64,000 nucleotides of DNA, from positions 78,361,054 to 78,425,053 of the forward strand of contig OX246737.1 of assembly GCA_945910005.1 (NCBI GenBank), given 5' to 3'. This DNA comes from Isoperla grammatica. Taxonomy: Eukaryota; Arthropoda; Insecta; Plecoptera; Perlodidae. A model generated the notes under the pieces. It was not told the origin of the DNA, made no database searches, and saw only the letters and a program-made list of their open reading frames with translations. Below are positions 20,830-32,550 of the stretch, piece by piece. The position numbers and the translations under genes were made by a program. The stretch's first letter is position 1; every line of letters starts with the position of its first letter.

Positions 20830-21356
20830 ATGAAGTACCTACTTCTTATTTTTCTGATGGTTCAGGTAGTCGTTGGATGTAAGTAAAAAATACAATTGTT
20901 TGGATATGTAATACATGACTAATCAAAGTAATAAAAGAAGTATCTCTTATCATTTTGTTTACAGTAAACGAAACCTACACTGAAGACAAAAACAAAAGTT
21001 CGAATGAAGAATTTCCTACACCTCTCCTTGCTATGGTTAATATTTATCCTCGTTTCAAAAGAGCTGTGAGGCAAGAAAACGTAGTTCGCTCTAAAACTTC
21101 ATTTCTACGTAATATTACCCAAATAAATACAGATAGTGAACTATCTATTGATCTGAGTACTAGAAATGGAATTGTTCAAATAAATATACAAGCCAGAAAG
21201 AATAAACCGCTTCCTCCTCGCCCTCCTCGTTGTCCCAAGAAGATGAGAACCAATGCCACTGCCAATATCGACGATGGATTAATTGATCCCTGCGAAAGAA
21301 AAAAGAAGAAGAAGAATTCTAATACTAATCAATCAAACATCCTTGTTATTGAATAA
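20830..21356 (+). CDS. Spliced secreted, sequon-rich protein, 146 aa
   Basis: Exon 1 (20830-20878) encodes a signal-peptide-like MKYLLLIFLMVQVVVG. An 86-base intron (20879-20964) begins GTAAGT and ends TTTACAG. Exon 2 (20965-21356) continues in frame with a junction Leu and then NETYTEDKNKSS. The product has about five N-glycosylation sequons (NETY, NKSS, NITQ, NATA, NQSN), a dibasic site RFKRAV, a proline-rich KPLPPRPPRCPKK and a lysine run. There are only two Cys in the mature part. AATAAA follows the stop at 21363. No homology is recognised, so the function is unknown. A secreted accessory gene with an intron, beside the right TIR, could be a captured host gene. It is also possible that it encodes a surface or extracellular factor of the element. 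Confidence 0.75.
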
Positions 21357-21544
21357 CTGAATCAATAAAGAATATCAGTAACAAAATCTGAGTTGTGACT
21401 TACCTTTATCCATTCCCTGACGATCACTATGAGGGTGTATGTACGGAGTAATATTTGGGACATGGTCCGATGATGGTAGAACTACACTGATTCTATTGTA
21501 ACAGTCGCGTACTAATTAGGCCAAAGTTGGCTCGGCGAGCATGG
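21357..21544. other. Unique spacer before the right TIR, no gene seen
   Basis: It contains the AATAAA of the secreted gene near 21363. No ORF or repeat is recognised in the remainder. Confidence 0.6.
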
Positions 21545-22632
21545 CCGCTATCACTTACGATTATTCTTATCGTATTAACGCTTCCTGTAACAGCCTCGTG
21601 TGCAGTGTTTAAGAGGTCTTATAATTTAACATTGTGTGAGCTCGTAGCAAAATTACAATCACAGTAAAATACATTAATCTCAAAATGGGGAATTTATAAG
21701 GAACAACAAAGTACGTACTAAAACAATTTCTCTAACCAATAAGCTCAATAAAGTTATACAAAGACTAAGAGTCGAACCAAGGACCTTCGAACCAAGGACC
21801 AAGCACCAGGAGTAACGTACGGAGAGTCGAACCCTACAACGCCTCGCTATCGGAAACGTTATCAGAGTCTGCGCTATTTCCTGTATGTTTTCAGTATTTA
21901 TGCAGCTATTAAGAGCGTTCTAATTTAACATATAGAGAATAAATAACCTTCACAAAGAAACGAACCAAGGACCTCGCGCCAAGAATAGACTACGTACTAA
22001 GGTAAGCACCGACCTATTCTGGTGGCATGAAAAGGAACTTAGCATCCTGTAATTGCAACTCACTGCAAAGGATTTCTCTAACCAAGGAGCTCAATAAGCT
22101 ATACAAAGGCTAAAAGTCGGACCCCTCGTCACGGTCGAGCCCTGCGTCGAACCGAGGACCTCCGAACTAAGGACCTATTTACTTACTCGTACTAAACTGA
22201 TAAGACGACTATGCTTATGCGAATGCTAATGCGAATGCGAATGCGAATGCGAATGCGAATGCGAATGCGAATGCGAATGCTAATGCGAGTGCGAATGCGA
22301 AGAGTCGGGCCCCTCGTCGAACAGAGGACCTCCGAACCAAGGATCTATTTACTTACGCGTGCTTATCTACGTACTATGATAAGACGATGATGTGGTCAAC
22401 GGAACTCGACCGGATGTGGTTAGACACAGCTTTACCATTGATTTTATAAGCTATTATTTATACTCAATTTCCTAATTATTTTTTAAAAAGTAAACTATTG
22501 AAAATATTAAAACCAAAAGTTATGGATCAGATGCCCAAATAAATAGACTTTTGTAATATCACTTTAACTTTTTGCCAAATTTCTTTGGTTCGACGTAATC
22601 CTAAAACTGCCTTAACGGGTATAATAACTACT
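21545..22632 (-). repeat. Polinton right terminal inverted repeat
   Basis: Reverse-complement partner of 7044-8154, ending ATAATAACTACT at 22632. It lacks some bases present in the left arm in the inner part and has fewer hexamer units (22211-22300). The outer part matches base for base wherever I compared it. Confidence 0.93.
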
Positions 22633-22638
22633 GACGCT
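22633..22638. repeat. Right 6-bp target-site duplication GACGCT
   Basis: Identical to 7038-7043 and directly adjacent to the right terminus, so the element boundaries are fixed on both sides. Confidence 0.93.
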
Positions 22639-22798
22639 GTTTCACTGATCACATCGCTGAGTGTCGGGTCCTATTTGGTTGCACTACGCGTTATTATTGC
22701 TCCATCATATCGCAGTATTGTGACAAAAACAGTCAACAAGGATACATACTGGGTGAGTGAAACATTCCAATCAGAACACATATTAAAAAATTTATTCA

Positions 22799-23362
22799 AC
22801 TAGGAAAACGCTCCGCGTTGACAGATGAGCGTGCTTGTGAAAATTAAAATAATTATTAAATAGCGGTCGAACGAAATGTTCGATTAACTTGAAATTTGGA
22901 CCATCTACAAGCCTCGATGTGGATTGAAGGTGTATAGTTTTGAGGCAAAATCGCTCGGGAAGTTACAAATTTACACCATAGTTACTGCAAATTTTTTTTC
23001 TGAAACAAACTGGCGGCAAAATGTGAGATAGCCATATTTTTCAACAGACTCTTCCGGTCACGAATATGTTTATTTTAAAGCAATTTGATAAATATTGACA
23101 AAGTTACACAAAAGTTACTCGGAAATATTTTTCTCATACGCCGTAACGGCAAAATGTGACGTGGCTATATTGTATTAAATTCTCGTACGGTCACGTTTAC
23201 ACTAATATAAACGTGAGCGAGGCAGAAATTGTTTTTGCAATGCGCATTCTTGAATTGTTGCTAATTGTTGTTTTTATTAGCTTTGGGATATTTTCGAAAG
23301 AAAGTTCGTAGATATGGACGCGCTCGCTTATCAACGCGTCAACCAGAGCGTTTTCCTAGTTA
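22799..23362. mobile_element. Inverted-repeat transposon, ACTAGGAAAACGCTC ends
   Basis: The left end ACTAGGAAAACGCTC and the right end GAGCGTTTTCCTAGT are inverted copies, and GATGAGCG / CGCTCGCTTATC extend the similarity inward. A TA just outside GGAAAACGC on both sides would fit a TA target site, although this is ambiguous. No transposase ORF is present, so it is non-autonomous. The interior 'tagcggtcgaacg...ttcgattaacttg' recurs in the next element. Confidence 0.75.
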
Positions 23363-23439
23363 AAAAAAAAAAATGTTAAAAAAACTTGTGGTTTTAATTA
23401 ATTTCTAAAAGTTTAATATACGAGCTGTATTTTTTAATT

Positions 23440-24172
23440 TTTAAGCAAGCGAAGCGAGCGTCTTCATAAAACGTTATGGCACTTCATTCTGTTTGTTTGT
23501 TTTTATGTCTGTCAATAGCGGTCGAACTTAAAGTTCGATTAACTTGAAATTTGGACCATCAACAAGCCTCGATGTGGATTGAAGGTGTATATAGTTTTAT
23601 TGGAAAATCGTTCGAAAAGTTACAAAGTTACACCAAAGATACTGACTAATCTTAAAAAAAAAAATTGCGGCAAAATGTGAGTTAGCCATATGTTTATAAA
23701 GATTTTTCCTGTCACGAATATGTTCATCTTAATGGGGATCTGATAAGTATGGGTAAAGTTTCACAAAAGTTAATCGAGAATATTTTTCTGAATCACAGTA
23801 ACGGCCAAATGTGAGGTGCTTATATTAGTGTACATGTTTGTCCGGTCATGAATATACTAACTTAAACGAGATCTGGTACGTAATAGAGGCATAAATGCAT
23901 TTTTATTGCGGTCAATAAGTGTTAGTTACGGTGGCGGACTGCGGCGAAAACATTCGACGGAACGGCAACGAAAATTCTAAGCAACGCACATTACACACCA
24001 TTCAACAATGTCGAGAAGTATAATAGCTATAGAAATTAGGAACATTTTTGTAATACGCTATCTCCTATTGTTGTTAATTGTTGTTTATAATAACTTTGAG
24101 AACTTTTCGCCAGAAAGTTCGTAGATATGTACGCGCTCGCTTATCAACGTGCCACACAAAGCGTTTTCCTAG
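23440..24172. mobile_element. Second, diverged copy of the ACTAGGAAAACGC element
   Basis: From ~23515 the sequence repeats the interior of the preceding element in the same orientation (tagcggtcgaac, 'aacaagcctcgatgtgg') and ends with the same right terminus, GCGTTTTCCTAGT, at ~24170. Its left end differs ('aagcaagcgaagcgagcg'), so it is either 5'-rearranged or a related subfamily. It has no transposase. Confidence 0.65.
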
Positions 24173-24369
24173 TAAAAATTCATTAAGAAATCACATGTTT
24201 TTATAAAATATTTGTTTACAATTTTTTAAGGCTGAATGATGGGTGAATACTGAATGTTGATGTCAACTGACAGTCGAAATACAGCCGGAAAGGGTTTTAG
24301 TGGCACGATAATAAGAACAATATTATCAGACAACACATAAAAAAAAAAAAAAAACTGAAAATAAACTTA

Positions 24370-24700
24370 AAATTGTTTTGGAAGATGGCGGCGTACTTAA
24401 CAACCTTACACCTCAAGTAAAATATTTTTCAATATGCTGTTAATAGCATTAAGAAATATTATGTAAATTAAAACTGAATGTTGATTTTGCAATGGTTTTC
24501 CAAATCATTTCATGAAACAGTAGTCTACTGAAAATGCACTAATTCAAAAACCATTGAATTTATCTAGGTATACCGAAATGCGTAATGTAGATACCAGTTA
24601 GATATATATACCTGTATTGATAAATCATACAAAAACCGATGCAAACCACAATGAAACATATTAATATGTCGACAAAATTCGTATGGGGCGGCGTAGCAAC
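24370..24700 (+). repeat. Decayed copy of the 1-6 kb array family
   Basis: 'aagatggcggcg' and later 'gtagtctactgaaaatgc...aatgtagatac' parallel the blocks found after each module of the first array (for example 2055-2300) but with many substitutions. The copy is interrupted near 24690, after 'gtcgacaaaattcg'. Confidence 0.65.
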
Positions 24701-24731
24701 TGCACAGAGAGCGTTGTGTGCGATCCGGCCA

Positions 24732-25196
24732 ATAGGGTGTATTCACGTATTGCGCATGGTGGCCACATTGGAGGCCACAATGGCATGTGATTGGTATGGT
24801 TCATAGTTACTATGTTTCAGCTGCGTTTGATGCAAATTCAACTGTTCTCTAACTCTGGTTTGCTATTATTTCTTTCAGTCACTCTGGTGTTTGGAGCTGT
24901 GCTCTTTTCTGCCAACCCCCATTCACTTTTGTAGTAAATGGAAATGATTAATAAATAAATAAATAAATAAAATCAACATAAACACACTCTTTTGTCTCGA
25001 TTACTCCTTTAATAGTTTACAAAAGCATACACTAATCATTTTCGTACACTTTATCGGGGCATACACGTGTTCAAATTCTTATATTTCTCCGTAAACAATG
25101 TTATTCTTTATCTATTGACAGCTAAATGAAACTTAAAAATAGTTCCATAGGTGGCCTCCAATATGGTTGATGTGACGTCACGTGAATACTCCCTAT
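24732..25196. mobile_element. MITE with ATAGGG-GTATTCACG ends
   Basis: The left end ATAGGGTGTATTCACG and the right end CGTGAATACTCCCTAT are inverted. A second paired block, GTGGCC/TGGAGGCCAC, lies further in. It is 465 bases long with no ORF. An ATAAAT run lies inside at ~24950. The superfamily is unassigned. Confidence 0.65.
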
Positions 25197-25243
25197 AGTC
25201 ACTGAATTTTGAATATACACAACTTTCAACAATACGAATTTCT

Positions 25244-25947
25244 AAGGGCCGGCTTTTCAATCAGTTTTTTAATCATTGGTTGGTGTTACCATGGCTATTA
25301 CCAACATTGCCAATGTATTTGCAACCTAAACATATATTACAAATGTTTTTTGCTAGTTCAAACTAATCATAATAACAATTTTTAAAAAGCACAACTTAGT
25401 TTTAGTTTATTGAATTCATAAGACCACATGTTTGATAAATGGGAAATAAAATAGTGTATGATGCTTTCCTGGTTTGCTATTATTTCTTTAGATGAGTGTA
25501 TTCATTTGTCAAGCTTACAAAGATTTTAAATATACGCAACCTAAAAGAGGCCGTGGAAGTAGCTAACCAGCCCTTGGTACATCCAGTGTTTAGAAAACAA
25601 TGCTCTGTCTCTACCAAATTCTTTCAAATCACTGTTTAAGGGTGTGTTTATTTACCTGAACAAAACACCATTGCATCATAATACACATGTTGACCAATAT
25701 ATATTTTTGCTATTTATTAGTTTATATGTAAATAAGATGGTATTGTTGACTTGAACTTTTATACAATGTTGAATGTAGTCTACATACGAATTTAAAGTCG
25801 CTGGAATAAGAATTCTATCGATGTGATAAAAGTAGGAGACGTTTGATATTTGGTTACTACAGTATCACAGCATTCTCAAGTTGGTAATAGCTCTGGTTGA
25901 TCTAATCACTGATTGAAAAACTGATTGAAAACCGGCCCTTTGAAAAA
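25244..25947. mobile_element. Non-autonomous DNA element with AAGGGCCGG ends
   Basis: The left terminus 'aagggccggcttttcaatca' pairs with the right terminus 'tgattgaaaaccggccctt'. The inverted repeats extend ~32 bases with few mismatches. No ORF of note lies within. The GGGCCGG start recalls Harbinger-type elements, but no clean 3-bp duplication is visible. Confidence 0.65.
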
Positions 25948-26339
25948 CTGCTACAATTCGAATCCATGGAATTGCACTGCCTTCTAGAGAAGTTTTCGGT
26001 TAATTCTAGCAGGCAGAGCTCTAGTCTCGACTTAGGCCAGGATTGGTGACACTACGCCAACGTATGAAACCTAGAATTGCGCACAATTGTTGATTCATGA
26101 GGCCTACTGGAGCTATAACCAGAGTCAATAACCGTACTAACTTTCGTGGGCAATCCTCAACCTGATCCCCTAACCTAACCGAATTTCGTGGGATGTCAGG
26201 TAGCTGGGCAAAGTCACTTTGATTCAATGTCACACATCCTGGCCTTATCCGACTTCCGCAGAGCTCAGTGGCCGGAATGCTCGAAGCGCTGCAGTGTAGT
26301 CGATTGTTGTACGCCTCCCCATACATGACAAGTCAGTAA
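25948..26339. other. No gene recognised
   Basis: Mixed-composition sequence. The 101-codon minus-strand ORF at 26021-26326 shows no recognisable domain, and its frame could be chance. Confidence 0.4.
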
Positions 26340-27117
26340 TCTTTGATCAAATATAATTCACCATTGTTGCTATTCAGTCGCATCTATGGATATTCCAAAT
26401 ATACGGTTTGAAAGGTATATCTACTGATGTCACTGATCAATAGTTTTCAAATTCGAAGCATATTAGTGGAACACTATAAAAACTACAATACAAATTGATG
26501 TAAATAGAAACTAATGTTTTTTAATGGCGGTCCAAGTAACAAATTCAAAACTGTTGTCAACTGTCCATCCTGTTGTAGGGAACGTTATTTTAAAACATTA
26601 TTTAAATTTGTTGTGGACTAAATTCTTCGTTTTCAATTTTTCATGTTTGCTGTGAAAGTCATCAAACATAACACGTCATTGTAGCCATTCTATGACAACT
26701 ATCGAAATTCCAAATACATTGTGAGAAAGACGTGAGTGCGTATACGCTATTTTTGATGCCTGCTATGTGCATCTAACTTCAATGATCCGCAAATGCGAAA
26801 CATATCGGTGGAACACTGTAAAAATAAAGAAATTCATTGCCGTATAATATGGCTGTTACATTTACAATTTTGAAACTATTATCACGTGTTGTTACCGTCG
26901 ATGTGGACCTTTTTGTAAAAAAATTTACATCCGCGTGAAAGTTTTAATTTAAATAAATAAATAAAATAATAACAAATTCTTTGGTTTCAGTAATTAATTT
27001 TTTTAAAGAGGGCATCTTGAAGACTTTTTGCTAATTATGGCGGTTAGTTGTCACAAGTGTTCACCAAAAATTTCAGACAAATACGGCAAGCCGTCGGACC
27101 TGTGCGCGACGAAAAAT
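26340..27117 (+). repeat. Decayed copy of the 1-6 kb array family, interrupted
   Basis: Blocks matching the first array are seen in order: 'ttgctgtgaaagtcatcaaacataacacgtca', 'atgtgcatctaacttcaatg', 'ggtggaacactgtaaaaat', 'ttcagtaattaatttttt' and 'gccgtcggacctgtgcgcga'. The last block stops at 'gcgacgaaaaata', where the next element begins, so the foldback element inserted into this repeat. Confidence 0.75.
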
Positions 27118-28267
27118 AATTGACCAGTTTCCTTAACAGCGCTGCGGCGAGTTTTGGAAGCTCGCATATGACATAGATAACATTGAAGACATAGGCGAAA
27201 AACCACTTTTCTCGCTCTAGCTACGAAAGTAATTTTTTAGCGGGAGACTTATTTGAAGGCGTTTATAGGAACTACAATTCTACGTATTTCGAAAGTATTA
27301 CGAAAAATCTACATGCAGCGATGAGGGAGTTATTGACCGTAAATGATCTTCTTGCGTGTGGCTGCTGCGGGAATCTCGCCTCTAAGGCGTGACCTTCTGT
27401 CGTATGAGCAGGCTGCGCCGTCGCTGGTGTGCATAAGGTCGACTAGCCAGATTTGAGTGAGATCCACATTTCAAACGAACAAGCCGCGCGAAGAAACCGT
27501 TGTACAAGTAGGAAATATGAAAATAGAACCACACTCATTGGATCTGACAGATCGGCGCGTCAAGTTGACTTAAATATTGTGCAACATTAGGTTCGGGATC
27601 TGTAAATCATATACAAAGGAAGTGTAATTATTTATTATTTTTAAACTTCTCACAAACGTCTGGTAGGCTATGTATACAGCATTTGTAAAAAATGAATTAT
27701 ACAAATAAGTGATAAACATATCGAGGCGGAATGTTAAATTCAGTGCTATATTACCAGTTTGTCATATTAAGAAATCAACCGTAAGAAAAAAATACACTTG
27801 CTTGGTGATGTACACTATTTGCCAATCTATCAGATCCAATGAGCGTGTTGATAGGTTCTATTTTCATATTTTGCTAGTTGTACAACGGTTTCTTGGCGCG
27901 GCTTGTTCGTTTGAAATGTGCATCTCACTCAAATCTCGCTAGTCGACCTTATGCACACCAGCGACGGCGCAGCCTGCTCATACGACAGAAGGTCACGCCT
28001 TAGAGGCGAGATTCCCGCAGCAGCCACACGCAAGAAGATCATTTACGATCAATAACTCCCTCATCGCTGCATGTAGATTTTTCGTAATACTTTCGAAATA
28101 CGTAGAATTGTAGTTCCTATAAACGCTTTCAAATAAGTCTCCCGCTAAAAAAATTATTTTCGTAGCTAGAGCGAGATAAGTGGGTTTTCGCCTATGCCTT
28201 CAATGTTATCTATGTCATATGCGAGCTTCCAAAACTCGCCGCAGCGCTGTTGATGAAACTGGTCAAT
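27118..28267. mobile_element. Foldback element with ~440-bp inverted arms
   Basis: The left arm (27118-~27555) and right arm (~27827-28267) are inverted copies that start 'attgaccagtttcc' and end 'gaaactggtcaat'. They are close to identical apart from scattered substitutions and small indels, and a ~270-base spacer separates them. Such long arms could extrude as a hairpin. No transposase frame is seen, and the target duplication is not resolved. GCGCAG-rich inner sequence and many CpGs survive, which suggests a moderately recent insertion. Confidence 0.85.
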
Positions 28268-28269
28268 TC

Positions 28270-28312
28270 AGCGCGCGCGCGCGCGCCCACACACACACAC
28301 ACGCACACGAAA
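28270..28312. repeat. (GC)n/(CA)n microsatellite at the LINE 5' edge
   Basis: A run of GC dinucleotides followed by CA dinucleotides bridges the foldback element and the truncated LINE. It may be the grown remnant of the CATA microsatellite of the interrupted array repeat, which has 'agcgcacatacat' at the matching position. Confidence 0.6.
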
Positions 28313-31300
28313 CGGTCTCTACAAGTAATCTGCGTGTACTTACCTCACGACCAACACATAGCCTTCGATGTGTTAGGGCTACTCGAGCGACACATTCGAG
28401 ACGTGCGTGGTGCTGCTGGAGCCGACGCCCAGGTCGTCGTCGAAGGGGATTTCAACTGCACGTTGAATCCCAACATCGACAGATCTAGTGGCAACGAGCG
28501 GTATCCACGGCTCGTTAACCACCTCCGCAACACGGTCACTGCAGCAGATCTCTCCGATTAGTGGCGGGAGTTTCGTCCCGTCGACCCAGGCTTCACCTTC
28601 GCCGGCAACGCCCCTTTTCACAGCGCATCACGCATCGATCGTTTTTATGCCACTCCCGACGTGATGACCACGGTGACCGGAGTACGGGTTCTGCCCTCGT
28701 TTTCCGATCACCTGGCTTTGCTCACAACCTTGTCTCTACGCACACCAAAGTTTGCCTCTCCCTATTGGCGTTTTGACAACTCACTCCTCGACGACCCTTG
28801 CTTCGGGGATTGCTTTTGAGATCTCTTAACCTCCTTCGAGGAACAACGCGACATGTACGCTTCCCTCCACCACTGGTGGGATGCCCTCAAACAGGAGATT
28901 AGTACCACGACTATCAGGTTCGTTTGACTACGCCGACAGCTCAACGACGAAACGTTCATTCGTCTGGAGCGGCGAGTCAACCAGATCGTGTCTAGCCCCT
29001 TGCTTGGGGGACACACCACGACCGATCTAGCCCGTTCTAACGAGCAAGTTCGCGAGGCCTACACACGACGAAGCGAGAGACTGTTGGCACACTCGCGTTA
29101 CGAACAACTGCTTGCCATAGACAGTCCTGCAGCTCCGAATTTGGCACGGGACATGGCACCAACTTTCCAGCCTCTTAAACAGCTGCGGTTCGAGGGATGT
29201 ATCGTCTCCGACGGCTCATCTCTCTGCACGGCAGCAAAGCAACACTTCCAGGAGGTCTATAGTGCCATGCCCGTGGCCATCGATGGGGACTCGCCTTTGT
29301 ACGAGTTGCTGCCAACTCTCTCTCGCTTCCAACGCGAAAGTCTGGATCGGCCCTTCACTCACCAAGAACTCTCAGAGGCGCTGGGCTCCCTGAACAAGGG
29401 TAAGGCCCCAGGCATAGACGGTCTCACTCCCGAGTTCTACTCGTTCTTCTGGAATGTGCTGTCTGACCCTTTCAAGTCCGTGCTGGAGTGCTCTCTAGTG
29501 GATGGGTTTCTCCCCAAGTCCACTCAAAAATCCATTCTGACCCTTTTGCCTAAATCGGGAGACAGGATGGAAATCAAGAACTGGCGTCCCATCTCCCTTC
29601 TCACCGTGGACTATAAAATCCTAGCCCGCGCTCTGGCGACGCGTCGTAGCGAGGTAGTCAGCTGCCTGGTCCATCCTGACCAGGGATATTGCATTCCCGG
29701 GAGAACTATCTTTGATAGTGTCCACCTGCACCAAGACGTCCTGGAATATGCCAACAGTGAAGGAGTGCCCCTGGCAGTGCTGTCCCTTGATCAGCAGGGT
29801 GCGTTCGACAGGGTCAACCACGACTATCTCTTCCACCTTCTTCGCACTTACGGGTTCGGAGAGTCTTTCGTGAGTGCCCTGCGAACGCTGTACGCCGGGG
29901 CCACGTGTCATGTACGGGTGGGGTGTTGCCTCACGGAACCCTTTGTTTTTGGCCGTGGCATCCGACAGGGTTGCCCGCTGTCAGGGTTACTCTTCTCCTT
30001 GACGGCTGAGCCGTTTCTCCGTCTGTGCAAACAAAAATCGAGGGTTTCTCTCTGCCAGGTCTGCCCGAACGCAGGCTCGTGGTATCCGGCTATGCCGACG
30101 ACTTATCGGCATTCATTGCCAACAACCAAGATTTCGATCGCCTCCGAGAAGTGTACGATGTCTACTCTGCACAGTCGGGAGCGAAGCTAAATGCCGAGAA
30201 GTCCACGGGACTGTGGGCGGGCAGTTGGATCGGCCGGCTTGACGCCCCGCTCGGGTTTGCGTGGTCCAACGAGGGCGCCAAAGTTTTGGGAGTCGTGTTA
30301 GGAAACACTCCCGCAGTGGTGGCCAGGAGCTTGGAGGAATTGCTCACTAAGTTCATGGCCAAACAGGTGGCGTTTCAGGTCGTCGGCAATGTCGCTTCGT
30401 GGCCGCGTCCTGTTGGCAAATCGGTTCCTGGCCCCCAGGCTATGGTACACCTTCCAAATAATTCCTCCCCCTCTGGCCTTTATTAATCGGTTGCAGGGAG
30501 AACTGGCCAACTTCGTTTGGGCGGGCAGGAGACATTGGACTCGCCTACGAGAACTTTGCGCTCCTCTTCATCTGGGTGGGCTCGGTCTGGTTCACCTTGC
30601 GTCCAAGGTAGCGATGTTTCGGGTGTTCTATGCCCACCGATACTTATCGAACTTGGACGACCATCCCTGTCACGCCATGACCCGACACTTCCTCGGAAAG
30701 TTCCGACGTCTTGGTCTTGGGTGGCAGGTATTGTTTCATCCGCAAATCGGTGGACCAGCAGCCCGAAGCACGTCCGACTTTCTCCGGACGGTTCTGGTGG
30801 CTTGGTTCTCCCTGCAAATAAAGCCTAGAAATTTTCCCTCCACCATCTGGGGTCTGCGCGACGTACCGCTAACGCTGACGTCACTTATCGCCACTACCAC
30901 CTCTCCGTTTATTCCGACCTGGTCTTCACTGGGATGCACAACGTTGGGAGACCTCCTTGTTGGGAACGAGTGGCTGGGAGTCGACCAACTGGAGGGTTTT
31001 GATGGGCTACTCGGTCGCACTCGGGGAGCTCTGACAATCAACGGAAACAGGATCCGGGCCTTTTGCAGCCTCCGGTTCCGTGGGGTATTGCAGATTCCGG
31101 GTCCTGAACCCTGGCCACCGGCGCTGTTCTACCGCCGCCCGCTTTCCGGCAAGTGGGTGCCCCTTCTTCCCGAGACCAATAGGGGGTCGATCCTGCTCGA
31201 CATTATGGTCAAGGGGCTCGGTATAGACGGTTCGGCAGAAGGCCAAGGGTCCAATGACCGGGTCAACTGGAAAGGCTTAGCTCGCCCACCATCCTTAGGC

Positions 31301-31829
31301 TTAGATTTTCGAGGTGGTTTGGCGTTTCAACAAAAACCGTCTAGCCGATCCCATATTCTTGTGTCACGCAGGATTGACCGCCTCCCGCCTGTGCCCATGG
31401 TGCCAGGTGGAGGGGACAGCCTGGCATATGCTGGTCTCATGTCGGCAGGCCACAGCCATGTGGCGGTTGGCTGACTCTTTGATCAGAGGCATACTGGGAC
31501 GCCCTAGACTGTCTCTGAGAGATCTCTATGTCGGGTTCTGGCCCGACAAGGCCTTCGATGCCACACAGATAGATATGGCCAACTATGTTCTCGTGTTGGC
31601 CAAGAGCACAGTCTACAGGCTCCTAGTATGTTATTTCAAGGATGGTAGGGTGCCTGCTCCCTACGAGGTTGTTCTAACGGCCCGTCTGAAGTCCCGCCTC
31701 CTCAAGGAGTATGCATGGCATCTCGCGCGCGGGACGATTGACAGCTTTAGGACAAAGTGGTGCGAGAGAGAGGCGCTCTGTTCCATCCTTGATGGAGAGC
31801 TCCTCTTTAGCCAAGCACTATCCCAGTAA
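28310..31829 (+). pseudogene. Decayed Tx1/L1-like LINE (EN, RT, zinc knuckle)
   Basis: A 5'-truncated LINE ORF2. It starts within the endonuclease domain (VYLPHDQH..., VEGDFNCTLNPNIDR, SRIDRFY). The reverse transcriptase follows with KGKAPGIDGLTPEFY, NWRPISLL, LDQQGAFDRV, GIRQGCPLSGLLF and YADD (30091-30102). A C-terminal CPWCQVEGTAWHMLVSC knuckle occurs near 31390-31440. Three in-frame stops lie at 28559, 28817 and 28925. Frame changes occur around 30045, 30385 and 31310. The layout fits Tx1-type elements of the L1 group. It is GC-richer than its surroundings. It cannot make a functional protein as it stands. Confidence 0.9.
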
Positions 31830-32086
31830 AGCTCATATATTTTTTTTTTTCAGTTACCGACCGATAAGGTTTGCTCACCCAAACCCTAATGTAAACAATT
31901 TTGTAAGTATTTTCGACGGAAGGAAGAAGCCCATTAGGCTCTTCCTAATTATCTTTGTTTTCTATGCCATACACTATTAACGTCCTCAAAATTATTTTCC
32001 GTCAGCATTTAGTTCTTTCGTTTCAGTTTTGAGAAATATATATCCTTTTGGAATAACGTTTTCTCTCCCCTATCGGTCCATATATA
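31830..32086. other. LINE 3' flank, no gene
   Basis: It contains a T-run and AT-rich sequence between the LINE stop and the trinucleotide tract. It is probably the LINE 3' UTR plus old flank. Confidence 0.4.

Positions 32087-32550
<464 letters not shown>

Larger units (their letters stand above)
7044..22632 (+). mobile_element. Polinton/Maverick virus-like DNA transposon, 15.6 kb
   Basis: The 15,589-base element has inverted termini beginning AGTAGTTATTATACCCG, a perfect 6-bp target duplication and the full Polinton gene set: protein-primed PolB, FtsK/HerA-type ATPase, retroviral-type integrase with chromodomain, adenain-like protease, major (double jelly-roll) and minor capsid proteins. Families of this kind replicate with a protein primer and are thought to form virions. 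All recognised genes are on the + strand in the order PolB, zinc protein, ATPase, small ORF, GLWELLT protein, integrase, OB-fold, penton, basic protein, MCP, protease, exonuclease-like, unknown, secreted protein. Identical long stretches in the two inverted repeats and open capsid, integrase, ATPase and protease frames suggest a recent insertion. The frameshift in PolB argues that this copy cannot replicate itself, unless it is an assembly error. Confidence 0.97.

Noticed and set aside
20830..21356. Viral-type membrane fusion protein
   Set aside because: Some Polintons carry fusogens, but this product is only 146 residues and has no transmembrane anchor or heptad region.
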